Positions 7,422 to 15,653 of a DNA stretch of 64,000 nucleotides are shown piece by piece. This DNA comes from Orlajensenia leifsoniae. GTDB lineage: Bacteria > Actinomycetota > Actinomycetes > Actinomycetales > Microbacteriaceae. Positions within the stretch are counted from its first letter, which is position 1; each line of letters begins with the position of its first letter. Both the position numbers and the translations under genes were made by a program. The notes beneath the pieces are model-generated. The model had not been told where the DNA came from and searched no databases. It saw only the letters and a program-made list of their open reading frames with translations. Where the stretch lies: contig NZ_SPQZ01000003.1 in the NCBI RefSeq assembly GCF_004570845.1, positions 248,001-312,000 of the forward strand, in the 5' to 3' direction.

Positions 7422-9992
7422 ATGACTGAGACCAGACCCGCGGATGCCGCAGCCGGCGCCCCGCCGATCGGGCGCCTTCCCGCCGCCGGCCGTCTGGCGC
7501 GCCGCTACTTCACCCGCGTCCCCGTCAGCATCGCCTTCGCCGTGCTGCTGATCGCCACCGCGATCATCACCGGCACCATCGCCGGCCACCCGTCGAAGGC
7601 GACCCTGGCTGCGTGGGCGGCCGGAGTGACGACGACGATCGAGCAGGCGCACTGGTGGACGCCGGTGACGGCGCTGTTCATCCCGTGGGACCCGTTCCAG
7701 CTGGTGGCCGGCGTCATCGCATCGGTGACGCTGCTCGGCATCTCGGAGCGCCTGATGGGCAGCCGGCGCGTCGTGCTCGCCTTCCTCGTGACCGGAACCC
7801 TGGGCGTGAGCCTCGGCGTGCTGCTGCAGTGGGCCGGCAGCCTCGCCGGCGAATGGTGGGCGCTCGGAACCTCCATCGACCTCACCCTCGACCCGCTCAC
7901 GGGCATCACCGGCGCCCTGTTCACGGCGAGCGCCTTCGCCGGGGTGTTCTGGCGTCGCCGCATCCGGGTCGTCGGCTTCGCGTTCATCCTGGTGTTCGTG
8001 CTCTACGACGGCGACTCGTCGAACGTCTACAGGCTGAATGCCGCCGTGCTCGGCCTGTTCCTCGGAGCCCTGCTCACGCGCGACGCCACGACGTTGCGCG
8101 CCCGACGCAGTTCGAAGGGCGAGGCACGCACCCTCATCGCCACGGTCGTGGCGGTCACGGCCATCGGTCCGATCGTCGGAATCCTGAACCCGAACGGCCT
8201 CACGCCCTTCACCCTGCTGTCGATGCTGTTCGACCAACGTGCTCCAGTCACGCAGTCGCAGCTCTCAGCCTGCACGGCGACCGCCGCGACCACGACCGAC
8301 ATCACCGCGGCCTGCAAGGACGCCTTCATCGATGCCGGCGCCAGCGGTCCCGGCCCATTCCTGCTCACGTTCGTGCCTCTCGCGCTGCTCCTCGTCGCGG
8401 CCTGGGGGCTCCGCCGTGGCCGCCGCTTCGCGCTCTGGCTGGCCATCACCGTGAACGTCGTACTGGTGCTCATGGCCTACTTCTCGTTCGACATCGTCTC
8501 GAGCCTGCAGGATGCCGAGGCCGCCGGGTTCGCGGGCTGGGATCTGGGGGAGCTCATCGTGTGGGCTGCCGCCGCCCTCCTGCTGCCGATCGGCATCCTC
8601 GTGGTGCTGTGGCGTTCCCGCCACCTGTTCACGGTGAGGGCGTCGGATGCGGCCTACGTGAAGTTCACGCTCTGGACGCTGCTCGCCCTCGCCGTGCTCG
8701 CGACCGTGTACTTCGTGCTCGGACTCGTCGGGCTGGCGAGCTACCAGCCGGCGGCATCCGTTCTCGACCTCGGCATCGACACTGTCAAGCGCTTCCTGCC
8801 GACCCAGTTCGTGGCCAGCATCGACCCCGTCGTGGTGCCGCGCAGCGACATCGCCTACGTGCCGTACCAGGTGGTCGGGGTGCTGTTCTGGATCGTGTTC
8901 ATCGGCGGATGCATCCTGCTCATGCGGGACACCGAGACGCGCAACCGGGCGACCGACCACGCGAAGCTGCGCGCCCTGTTGCACAGCGGTGGCGGCGGCA
9001 GCCTCAGCTTCATGGCCACCTGGCCCGGCAACACCTACTGGTTCACCCCGGCGGGCACCGGCGCCGTCGCGTACAGGGTGATCAACGACGTGGCCATCAC
9101 CCTGGCCGATCCGATCAGCCTGCCCGAGCACGACGAGGAGACCATCGACGGCTTCGTGGCGTTCTGCGACGAGAACGGGTGGACGCCGGTGTTCTACTCG
9201 GTGCATCCACGCGTCATGCCGCTCTTCGAGGCTCGCGGGTGGCAGAGCATGCCCGTCGGCGAGGAGACGATCCTCGACCCATCACGCTTCGAGCTGGCGG
9301 GGAAGCCGTGGCAGAAGGTACGGCAGGCACTCAACCGCGGGGTGAAGGAGGGTATGACGGCGGTCTGGACGTCGTGGGACGAGCTGCCCTTCCCCTTCAG
9401 TGCGCAGATCAACGCCATCTCGGAGGCGTGGGTGTCGGAGAAGAGCCTGCCCGAGATGGGCTTCACCCTCGGCGGTGTCGAGGAGCTGCGCGATCGCGAC
9501 GTGAAGCTCATGCTCGCCATCGACACCGAGGAGCGCGTGCAGGCCGTGACGAGCTGGATGCCGACCTACCGCGATGGGGTGCCGATCGGCTGGACGCTCG
9601 ACTTCATGCGCCGCGCCGACGGCAGCATGAACGGAACCATGGAGTTCCTCATCGCCTCGGCCGCGCTGCACATGAAGGAGCAGGGCGCGACGCTGCTGAG
9701 CCTTTCGGGCGCGCCGCTGGCGACCAAGCCGCTGGCCCCCGGCGAGACTCCGCCGGCCCCGACGGCGATGACACGGATGCTCGATCTGCTCGCCCGCACC
9801 CTGGAACCGGCCTACGGCTTCTCGACGCTGTTCCGGTTCAAGTCGAAGTTCAACCCGCGCTACGAGACCATCTCGATGGTCTACCCCGATCCCCTGGCGC
9901 TGCCGGCGATCGGCGTGGCGATCGGTCGGGCCTACGTGCCGAACGTCTCGCCGAAGGAGGCCGTGGCCCTGGTGCGCACGCTGGCGGGGTAG
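7422..9992 (+). CDS. Aminoacyl-phosphatidylglycerol synthase-like membrane protein (DUF2156, MprF C-domain)
   Basis: An 856-residue protein. Residues 30-240 form a rhomboid-like helix bundle (YFTRVPVSIAFAVLL, ISERLMGSRR, then ALGTS/ITGALF segments). Further helices fall at about 305-330, 340-365, 375-400, 415-445 and 485-510. Residues 525-856 are the lysyl/alanyl-PG synthetase catalytic domain (GNT near 546, LADPI, WQKVRQALNRGVKEGM, DFMRRADGSMNGTMEFLI). Such enzymes use aminoacyl-tRNA to modify membrane lipids and lower sensitivity to cationic peptides; which amino acid is used cannot be read from sequence. The N-terminus is not the classic MprF flippase, so whether it flips lipid is open. 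It forms an operon with the upstream esterase. Confidence 0.88.
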   Translation: MTETRPADAAAGAPPIGRLPAAGRLARRYFTRVPVSIAFAVLLIATAIITGTIAGHPSKATLAAWAAGVTTTIEQAHWWTPVTALFIPWDPFQLVAGVIASVTLLGISERLMGSRRVVLAFLVTGTLGVSLGVLLQWAGSLAGEWWALGTSIDLTLDPLTGITGALFTASAFAGVFWRRRIRVVGFAFILVFVLYDGDSSNVYRLNAAVLGLFLGALLTRDATTLRARRSSKGEARTLIATVVAVTAIGPIVGILNPNGLTPFTLLSMLFDQRAPVTQSQLSACTATAATTTDITAACKDAFIDAGASGPGPFLLTFVPLALLLVAAWGLRRGRRFALWLAITVNVVLVLMAYFSFDIVSSLQDAEAAGFAGWDLGELIVWAAAALLLPIGILVVLWRSRHLFTVRASDAAYVKFTLWTLLALAVLATVYFVLGLVGLASYQPAASVLDLGIDTVKRFLPTQFVASIDPVVVPRSDIAYVPYQVVGVLFWIVFIGGCILLMRDTETRNRATDHAKLRALLHSGGGGSLSFMATWPGNTYWFTPAGTGAVAYRVINDVAITLADPISLPEHDEETIDGFVAFCDENGWTPVFYSVHPRVMPLFEARGWQSMPVGEETILDPSRFELAGKPWQKVRQALNRGVKEGMTAVWTSWDELPFPFSAQINAISEAWVSEKSLPEMGFTLGGVEELRDRDVKLMLAIDTEERVQAVTSWMPTYRDGVPIGWTLDFMRRADGSMNGTMEFLIASAALHMKEQGATLLSLSGAPLATKPLAPGETPPAPTAMTRMLDLLARTLEPAYGFSTLFRFKSKFNPRYETISMVYPDPLALPAIGVAIGRAYVPNVSPKEAVALVRTLAG

Positions 9993-10022
9993 GGGCGCCT
10001 CCCGCTCCGCCTCCGCTGATCC

Positions 10023-10060
10023 CGCTCGCTGAGGTCCGAGCGAAGCGACCGCCCGAAGCG
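10023..10060 (+). repeat. CGCTCGCTGAGG-family dispersed repeat, copy 1
   Basis: Consensus CGCTCGCTGAGGnCCGAGCG, then nAGCGACCGCCCGAAnC. It lies 30 nt after the stop of the lipid synthase. CGCTCG and CGAGCG form a short stem. Confidence 0.65.
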
Positions 10061-10079
10061 GGGCCGGCGCGCCCGTGCG

Positions 10080-10706
10080 CTACTCCATGGCCGCCCGCAC
10101 CCTCGCCACCGCATCCTGCAGCACGGGATCGACGACGGATGCCGCATCCTGCGCCGAACGCAGGCGCCGCTCCACCCGATCGCGATCGACGTCCCTCGCG
10201 CCGGACTTCAGCTCGCGCAGCGGCGCCAGCACCGCCCCACGGCGCACCCACACGTCGGGATCGCGCGCCCAGCGATCGAGCACGAGCTCGGCGCGCGCTC
10301 GGCCACGCCGGTCGAGGGCCCGCAGCATGGGTCCGACCACGTCGACGGCGAGCAGGTCGACGAGCTCCGGCATCCGGCCCTCCCGCACGAATCCCTCGAT
10401 GCGAGTGAGGTCGGTGCCGATGAGTTCGGCCGCATGCGACTGCAGCAGCACCACCGCGGCGAGGCGGCGTTCGAAGACCGGGCGCCGCCAGAGTTCCGAG
10501 CTGAGCGCTGTGACCTCGTCGTGGCTCAGCCCCGGGTAGCGACGACCGGCGTCGCGCACGGTTCCGCGCACGATGCCGACGGATGCACCGTAGAAGTCGA
10601 GGTCGCTGCCGAGGCGTTCGCGCTCGGCATCAGCCCGATAGGGCGAGGCCTCGAGTCGCAGGGCGGCGTCGATCCAGTCGGCGATCTCGGGCACCGAGGC
10701 GATCAC
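10080..10706 (-). CDS. DNA alkylation repair protein, AlkD-like HEAT-repeat family
   Basis: A 208-residue all-helical protein. Helical repeats such as VDLLAVDVVGPMLRALDRRGRARAELVLDRWARDPDVWVRRGAVLA match the AlkD/ALK fold, whose members excise bulky or cationic alkylated bases such as 3-methyladenine and 7-methylguanine. The DPDVWVRR segment near residue 150 is the conserved Asp/Trp/Arg patch seen in AlkD enzymes. The start is GTG 10706, which lies inside the third unit of a 20-bp tandem repeat. It is 56 nt downstream of the beta-lactamase-like gene on the same strand and probably co-transcribed. Confidence 0.82.
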   Translation of the reverse strand: MIASVPEIADWIDAALRLEASPYRADAERERLGSDLDFYGASVGIVRGTVRDAGRRYPGLSHDEVTALSSELWRRPVFERRLAAVVLLQSHAAELIGTDLTRIEGFVREGRMPELVDLLAVDVVGPMLRALDRRGRARAELVLDRWARDPDVWVRRGAVLAPLRELKSGARDVDRDRVERRLRSAQDAASVVDPVLQDAVARVRAAME

Positions 10707-10759
10707 GGGAGCACTCGCTCGGTCACGGGAGCACTGTCGCGTTCATGGAAGCACTGTCG
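10700..10759 (-). repeat. Three tandem 20-bp repeats over the alkD-like start
   Basis: Units at 10740-10759, 10720-10739 and 10700-10719 share the core AGTGCTCCCGTGA (read on the minus strand). Each unit carries an ATG or GTG at the same place, and the one in the last unit is the gene start. Confidence 0.8.
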
Positions 10760-10762
10760 TGC

Positions 10763-11671
10763 TCAGTGCACGTACTCCAGCAGGTCGAGCCCGACCTGGC
10801 GCATGCCGTCGAGCACCGCGAGACGCGCCTGGAGGTTGGTGTCTGCGAAATACATCGACACGGCGTAGGTGACGGCGGTGCGGGGGCCGCGGAGCACGCC
10901 CACCTCGGCGCGCACGCCGCCGTCGGCGCCGGTCTTGTTGACCAGCAGGATTCCGTGATCCGCTCCTCTGTGCGCGAGAGGGTCGAGGCCGAAGGCGCTG
11001 GCGACGAGCGAGAGGTCGGCGTTGAGCGAGAGCCAGCCGATGACGCGCTGCGACACCTCCTTCGACACGATCTCGCCACGCGCGAGCGACGCGAACAGCC
11101 AGGTGAGCTCGCTCGCCGCACCGATGCTCAACTGGGGAGCGTCGTCGGGTCCGCGGTGGTCGCGCACCAGGTCGAGCAGGGCCGTGCGCTTGAGGCCGAG
11201 GGCCTCGGTGCGCGCCCGCACCGATTCGAGGCCGACGGTGCGGATCAGCACGTTGGTGGCCAGGTTGTCGCTGGTGGCTCCCACGAGAGCGGCGAGGTCG
11301 GCGATCGGCAGGGCAGGGGCCTGCAGGTGCTGCCAGATGCCGGAGTCGCCCACGAAGTCGGCGGTCTCCCGATCGAGGATGGTGTAGCCGTTGAAGGCGG
11401 GGTCAGACAGGCGCGCCGCCACCTCGACGAGCAGCAGCACCTTGCCGATGCTCGCGGTCGGCATCACGACGTGGTCGTCGACCGAGAACAGCACGCGGCC
11501 CGACGCCAGATCCGTCGCCCGCGCCGACACCTGGACGCCGCTCACCGCGAGGGAGCCGAGCGCGCTGAAACCGCGCGAGAAGTTGTCGTCTGCGTCGCCG
11601 CCGATGTGGCGTCCTGCCCGCTGGGAGGTGTGCCGGGCGCGACGCTCGGACTCCATGGCGGGGATCGTCAA
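10763..11671 (-). CDS. Class A beta-lactamase-like serine hydrolase
   Basis: A 302-residue protein of the penicillin-recognising fold. The catalytic SxxK is S74-I-G-K77 in PTASIGKVLLL, the second motif is SDN (TSDNLATNVL), and the third is KTG (NKTGADGG). Strand and helix order match the PF13354 enzyme family. No signal peptide is evident, which is unusual for a true beta-lactamase and suggests a cytoplasmic or regulatory hydrolase; resistance activity is not implied. TTG 11671 has GAGGAG 5 nt upstream and is preferred; ATG 11656 is the alternative. The upstream region carries a DnaA-type box and a 14-bp palindrome. Confidence 0.82.
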   Translation of the reverse strand: MTIPAMESERRARHTSQRAGRHIGGDADDNFSRGFSALGSLAVSGVQVSARATDLASGRVLFSVDDHVVMPTASIGKVLLLVEVAARLSDPAFNGYTILDRETADFVGDSGIWQHLQAPALPIADLAALVGATSDNLATNVLIRTVGLESVRARTEALGLKRTALLDLVRDHRGPDDAPQLSIGAASELTWLFASLARGEIVSKEVSQRVIGWLSLNADLSLVASAFGLDPLAHRGADHGILLVNKTGADGGVRAEVGVLRGPRTAVTYAVSMYFADTNLQARLAVLDGMRQVGLDLLEYVH

Positions 11672-11834
11672 CGGGGCTCCTCGGTGGGGGCTCTGGCGTC
11701 GAACGGGAGTGCGGGCGCAGTGCACTTTCCGGTGTGACGCGAAAGGGGTTCAGGGCAGCATAACCCGACCGGATGCAGTACGCATCGCAACCTGGGTCGA
11801 GCGTAGACATGTTCTATTCACAGTCTCCACAGAG

Positions 11835-11853
11835 TTATCCACATTCGAATGTG
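11835..11853 (+). promoter_or_regulatory. DnaA-box-like site fused to a 14-bp palindrome
   Basis: TTATCCACA (11835-11843) is a perfect match to the DnaA box consensus. It overlaps the perfect palindrome CACATTCGAATGTG (11840-11853). It is a single site, far from any replication gene. Confidence 0.5.
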
Positions 11854-11911
11854 AATCACAGGTGAAGGACGGTGGAACGAGCCGGAAATCCCCGGTTCAC
11901 AGGCGGGCGGT

Positions 11912-11990
11912 CCGAGAACAGGCCGGTTCGCCGAGAACAGGCCTGATCAGCCTGTTCTCGGTCGGATGCCGTGATCGGGCCTGTTCTCGG
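11912..11990. repeat. AACAGGCC palindromic repeat, locus A
   Basis: Two forward copies of CCGAGAACAGGCC (11912, 11931) face two inverted copies of GGCCTGTTCTCGG (11950, 11978). It lies just behind the M13 peptidase stop (11998). Confidence 0.8.
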
Positions 11991-11997
11991 CCACGGG

Positions 11998-13974
11998 TCA
12001 CCAGATGGTGACGCGATCCTCCGGGGCCAGCCACAGGGCATCCGTCGGCTGCACGTCGAAGGTCGTGTAGAACTCGTCGATGTTGCGCACGATCTGGTTG
12101 CAGCGGAACTCGTTCGGCGAGTGCGGGTCGATCGCGATGAGACGCACGACCTCCTCGTCGCGCGCCTTGAGCTGCCAGGCCTGCGCCCACGACAGGAAGA
12201 AGCGCTGCGCTCCGGTGAGACCGTCGATGACCGGCGGCTCCTGACCATCGAGCGAGATCAGGTAGGCCTTCCACGCGATGGCGAGGCCGCCGAGGTCGCC
12301 GATGTTCTCGCCGATGGTGAGAGCGCCGCTCACGTGATGCTCGGGCACCTGCAGGGGCGCGAGCGCGTCGTACTGCGCGATGAGCGACGAGGTGCGCTCC
12401 TCGAAGGCGGCGCGGTCGGCCTCGGTCCACCAGTCGGTGAGGCGGCCGTCGCCGTCGTACTTCGAGCCCTGGTCGTCGAAGCCGTGACCGATCTCGTGGC
12501 CGATCACGGCGCCGATCGCGCCGTAGTTGGCTGCGGCGTCGCGATCGGGGGCGAAGAACGGGAACTGCAGGATGGCGGCCGGGAACACGATCTCGTTGAA
12601 GCCGGGGTTGTAGTACGCGTTGATGGTCTGCGGGGTCATGAACCACTCGTCGCGGTCGAGCGGCTTGCCGATCTTGCCGAGCTCGCGGTTGAACTCGAAC
12701 TCGCTCGTGGCGCGCACGTTGGCGACGAGGTCGCCCGAGCGGATGTCGAGGGCCGAGTAGTCGCGCCACTTCACCGGGAAGCCGATCTTGGGCGTGAACT
12801 TCTCGAGCTTGTCGAGGGCCCGCTCGCGGGTCTCGGCGCTCATCCAGTCGAGGCCGGTGATCGACTGGCGGTAGGCCTCGACGAGGTTGGCGACCAGAAC
12901 GTCCATCGCGGTCTTCGACTCGGCCGGGAAGTGACGCTCGACGTAGATGCGCCCGACGGCCTCGCCCATGGCGCCCTCGACGAGCGAGACGCCGCGCTTC
13001 CAGCGGTCGCGCATCGACGGGGTGCCCGTGAGGGTGCGGCCGTAGAAGTCGAAGTTCGCCTCGACGAACGCCGTCGACAGGTACGCCGAGTTCGAGCGGA
13101 TGATCTGCCAGGCCAGCCAGTCGCGCCACGCGTCGATGTGCGTCTCGTCGAGCAGTTCTCCGAGGCCGGCGAGGAAGGTGGGCTGACGAACGACGAGCTC
13201 GTCGAAGGAGCCGGCCGGGGCCCCGAGTGCGTCGAACCAGACGTTCAGGTCGGCGTCGGAAGCAGCGGCGACGGCGGCCGCGGCATCCGCCCACGTGGTG
13301 AGGTTGTAGGTCTTCTCGCTGTCGCGCGATGCGACGTTGTCCCAGTGCTGGGCGGCGATGGCCGTCTCGAGCTCGAAGACGCGTGCGGCGCGCGCCTCGG
13401 CGTCGTCGAGGCCCGCGAGGCCGAACATGCGGGCGAGGTGGGCCCGGTACTTCTCGCGGATCTCGGCGAACTTCTCGTCGCGGAAGTAGCTCTCGTCGGG
13501 CAGGCCGATTCCGCCCTGCTCGACGAACACGAGGTAGCGCTCGGGGTTGCCCGGGTCGTTGTCGACGAAGAGCTGGGCGAAGCCGCTGGTTCCGGCGCGC
13601 TCGAGGGAACCGAGGGCGCTCAGCAGGTCGGGGACGGAGTGGACGGATGCCGCGAGTGCCAGCTGCTCGGCGATGGGTGTCGCTCCCAGCTCCTCGATGC
13701 GCTCCTCGTCCATGAAGCTGGCGTAGAGGTCGCCCACCTTGCGCTCCTCGACGGAGGCGTCGGCTCCGGCATCCGCCGATTCCACGATGATGTCGCGCAC
13801 GGCCTTCTCGGCCTCCTCGTGCAGGAGGTAGAACGAGCCGTAGCGGGCCTTGTCCGCCGGGATCTCGGTGCGGTCGATCCACTTGCCGTTGACGTGCCTG
13901 AACAGGTCGTCCTGCGGGCGGATTCCTGCGTCGAGTTCGTCGAGGTCGATTCCAGAGCTGAGAGCATCGGTCAT
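11998..13974 (-). CDS. M13 family zinc metallopeptidase (PepO/neprilysin type)
   Basis: A 658-residue neprilysin-like endopeptidase. The zinc motif HEIGH is at residues 493-497, followed by GFDDQGSKYDGDG. GENIGDLGGLAIAWKAYL about 60 residues on gives the third ligand Glu and the Asp of the ENxADxGG motif. NAYYNPGFNEIVFPAAILQ precedes the zinc site, as in the whole family, and the terminal VRNIDEFYTTFDVQPTDALWL is conserved. No signal peptide or N-terminal anchor is present (MTDALSSGIDLDELD), so it acts in the cytoplasm, like lactococcal PepO. ATG 13974 sits 7 nt after TAGGCT with no SD, so it is probably leaderless. Confidence 0.95.
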   Translation of the reverse strand: MTDALSSGIDLDELDAGIRPQDDLFRHVNGKWIDRTEIPADKARYGSFYLLHEEAEKAVRDIIVESADAGADASVEERKVGDLYASFMDEERIEELGATPIAEQLALAASVHSVPDLLSALGSLERAGTSGFAQLFVDNDPGNPERYLVFVEQGGIGLPDESYFRDEKFAEIREKYRAHLARMFGLAGLDDAEARAARVFELETAIAAQHWDNVASRDSEKTYNLTTWADAAAAVAAASDADLNVWFDALGAPAGSFDELVVRQPTFLAGLGELLDETHIDAWRDWLAWQIIRSNSAYLSTAFVEANFDFYGRTLTGTPSMRDRWKRGVSLVEGAMGEAVGRIYVERHFPAESKTAMDVLVANLVEAYRQSITGLDWMSAETRERALDKLEKFTPKIGFPVKWRDYSALDIRSGDLVANVRATSEFEFNRELGKIGKPLDRDEWFMTPQTINAYYNPGFNEIVFPAAILQFPFFAPDRDAAANYGAIGAVIGHEIGHGFDDQGSKYDGDGRLTDWWTEADRAAFEERTSSLIAQYDALAPLQVPEHHVSGALTIGENIGDLGGLAIAWKAYLISLDGQEPPVIDGLTGAQRFFLSWAQAWQLKARDEEVVRLIAIDPHSPNEFRCNQIVRNIDEFYTTFDVQPTDALWLAPEDRVTIW

Positions 13975-13981
13975 GCCGTTC

Positions 13982-13987
13982 AGCCTA
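13982..13987 (-). promoter_or_regulatory. -10 element TAGGCT of leaderless M13 peptidase gene
   Basis: Minus-strand TAGGCT, then GAACGGC (7 nt), then ATG 13974. No SD. Confidence 0.6.
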
Positions 13988-14036
13988 TTGGCCGCGCCCG
14001 GGCGTACACCCAGCATCCGACTGCTTGAATGACTCC

Positions 14037-14411
14037 ATGCGACTGCTCCTGAACATCATCTGGCTCGTGCTCTCGGGCTTCTGGCTGTTCCTCGGCTACG
14101 TCGCCGCCGGGATCATCTGCTGCATCCTGATCATCACGATCCCGTTCGGCATCGCCTCGTTCCGCATCGCGCTCTACGCGCTCTGGCCGTTCGGTCGCAC
14201 CGTCGTGGCGACGCCCACCTCCGGCGCCCTCTCCTTCATCGGCAACGTGATCTGGTTCGTCGTCGCCGGACTCTGGCTCGCCATCGCCCACGTCGTCTCG
14301 GCTGCAGCGCTGGCCATCACGATCATCGGCATCCCCTTCGCCTGGGCCAACCTCAAGATGATCCCGGTCTCGCTGGCGCCGCTCGGCAAGCAGATCATCG
14401 ACCAGCCGTAG
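14037..14411 (+). CDS. YccF-family small inner-membrane protein (DUF307)
   Basis: A 124-residue protein with two copies of the YccF repeat. Each copy has the pattern NxIWxxxxGxWLxxxxxxxxxxxxxTIIGIPFG: NIIWLVLSGFWLFLGY near residue 5 and NVIWFVVAGLWLAIAH near residue 71, ending IPFGIASF and IPFAWANLK. Four membrane segments are predicted. Function is unknown. ATG 14037 gives the standard family N-terminus; TTG 14025 is less likely. It is divergent from the M13 gene at 62 nt. Confidence 0.88.
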   Translation: MRLLLNIIWLVLSGFWLFLGYVAAGIICCILIITIPFGIASFRIALYALWPFGRTVVATPTSGALSFIGNVIWFVVAGLWLAIAHVVSAAALAITIIGIPFAWANLKMIPVSLAPLGKQIIDQP

Positions 14412-14453
14412 GGCACGCCCCTCTCCCGCACGGGCGCCTGCGCCCGGCGCCGG

Positions 14454-14459
14454 TAATGT
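14454..14459 (+). promoter_or_regulatory. -10 element TAATGT of leaderless GNAT gene
   Basis: TAATGT, then CGTCGGG (7 nt), then ATG 14467. Confidence 0.6.
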
Positions 14460-14466
14460 CGTCGGG

Positions 14467-15030
14467 ATGACCGTGGCCTTCAGCATCCGTCCGACCGTCG
14501 CCGACGATTGGGAGCAGGTGCGCGCGCTCCGCCTCGAGATGCTCGCCGACACCCCGCTCGCCTACGCCGAGACCCGCGGGCACGCCCTCGACCAGCCCGA
14601 GTCGGAGTGGCGCATGCGCGGAGCGCGCGGCCTGACCGACCACGGCACGTCGCTGGTCGCGATCGACGAGAACGGGCGCTGGATCGGTGCGATGGCCGGC
14701 TACATTCCGGATCCCGAAGGCGAACGTGCCGACGCTGCCGCCGGCACCGCCACCGGCGGTCGCCCCGCCACGGGTCCCCTTCTGGTCGGCGTCTACGTCG
14801 CCCCCGACGTGCGCGGGCGGGAGGCGGGCGTGACCGATGCGCTCCTCGCCGGCATCGAGGCCTGGGCGCGCACCCACGGCGACACCCTCACGCTGCACGT
14901 GCACGAGGACAACGCCCGCGCCATCGCCGCGTACGAGAGTCGCGGCTTCGAGCGCACCGACGTGACCGTGCCGTACAACCTCGACCCGGCGAAACTCGAG
15001 CTGGAGATGGTCAAGCGGCTGGCGAAGTGA
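14467..15030 (+). CDS. GNAT N-acetyltransferase
   Basis: A 187-residue acetyltransferase. The opening FSIRPTVADDWEQVRALRLEMLADTPLAYAET is shared by a GNAT branch found next to housekeeping genes in many bacteria. The acetyl-CoA loop is VGVYVAPDVRGREAGVTDALL, and HVHEDNARAIAAYESRGFERT is the C-terminal NxxA-YxxxGF motif. The loop reads RGREAG where most members have RGxGxG, so cofactor contacts may be weaker. Substrate unknown. It is followed by a hairpin and converges on the GbsR gene. Confidence 0.87.
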   Translation: MTVAFSIRPTVADDWEQVRALRLEMLADTPLAYAETRGHALDQPESEWRMRGARGLTDHGTSLVAIDENGRWIGAMAGYIPDPEGERADAAAGTATGGRPATGPLLVGVYVAPDVRGREAGVTDALLAGIEAWARTHGDTLTLHVHEDNARAIAAYESRGFERTDVTVPYNLDPAKLELEMVKRLAK

Positions 15031-15073
15031 CGCGAATCGACCCTCGCGGGCGCGCCGAGGTCGATATGCGTCA
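15028..15073. terminator. Bidirectional hairpin between convergent GNAT and GbsR genes
   Basis: TGACGCGAATCGACC (15028-15042, starting in the GNAT stop codon) pairs with GGTCGATATGCGTCA (15059-15073), 13 of 15 positions matching, with a 16-nt loop. Confidence 0.6.
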
Positions 15074-15105
15074 CCTCGGCGGTGGCGTCCACGTCGAGAC
15101 GGGCG

Positions 15106-15582
15106 TCAGCGGGCGGAGCGGGCGCGCTCGGCCTCCCATTCCTCCAACACCTCGGGCAGGCGTCGCTGGATGAAGACGAAGAAGTCGCTCATCTCCTGCA
15201 CCCGCTTCGAGGCGGCGGATGCCGGGTCGTCGATCGAGACGACGGCCTTGGCCGCGAGCTGCTCGATCAGGTCGTAGAGGGCGTTCTTGCCGATGGACGC
15301 CGTGTACCAGGAGTCCTCGGGCAGTTCGTAGAGGTCGCGGCGCGAGCCCGGCTGCGAGACACGGCGGATCATCCGCACGGTCTGCAGGTAGCGCACGGCA
15401 CCCGAGATGGCGGCAGCGCTGGCGCCGAGACGATCGCCCAGCTCCTGCGCCGTGAGGCCGGGTCCCTCGGCCACCATCAGCGCCATGAGCACGCGGGCGG
15501 GCATGCGCGGGAAGCCGGCGGCGGTCATCGCGGCCGCCGACTGCTCGACGAAGTCGTTCACGCCCTTGTCGTCTCGTGCCAT
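15106..15582 (-). CDS. GbsR/MarR-family repressor of the adjacent ABC exporter
   Basis: A 158-residue winged-helix protein. FPRMPARVLMALMVAEGPGLTAQELGDRLGASAAAISGAVRYLQ gives the GbsR-type helix-turn-helix, followed by wing RRVSQPGSRRDLYELPEDSW. It is the third gene of an operon with the ATPase and permease (71 nt behind the permease stop). AAAGG lies 8 nt before ATG 15582. A 7-2-7 dyad over the operon's -35 (18268-18283) is the likely operator, giving negative feedback; the effector would be the exported compound. The family is firm, the target inferred. Confidence 0.88.
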   Translation of the reverse strand: MARDDKGVNDFVEQSAAAMTAAGFPRMPARVLMALMVAEGPGLTAQELGDRLGASAAAISGAVRYLQTVRMIRRVSQPGSRRDLYELPEDSWYTASIGKNALYDLIEQLAAKAVVSIDDPASAASKRVQEMSDFFVFIQRRLPEVLEEWEAERARSAR

Positions 15583-15653
15583 GCAGTCATCCTTTCAAAG
15601 GAGGGTGGGGGCGACATCCGGAGCGCGCACATGCCGAGTAGGCCGGGTCGGCG

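Larger units (their letters stand above)
11672..11997. other. Intergenic region between M13 peptidase and beta-lactamase-like gene (326 bp)
   Basis: Contains an AT-richer stretch (about 11805-11865) with a DnaA-type box and palindrome, TACGCT and TATGCT elements on the minus strand that could serve as -10 sites for the hydrolase gene, and the four-part AACAGGCC repeat. No coding region was seen. Confidence 0.7.

Noticed and set aside
6009-8237. A 742-codon minus-strand frame opposite the esterase and lipid synthase
   Set aside because: Composition is Arg/Asp/Gly-rich low complexity typical of a shadow frame.
10700-10759. CRISPR array
   Set aside because: The 20-bp units are directly tandem without spacers; no cas gene is near.
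10763-11671. A true secreted beta-lactamase
   Set aside because: SxxK, SDN and KTG are present, but no signal peptide is seen, so only membership of the fold is claimed.
11835-11853. Replication origin
   Set aside because: Only one DnaA box, no dnaA or dnaN gene and no AT-rich unwinding region of useful length.
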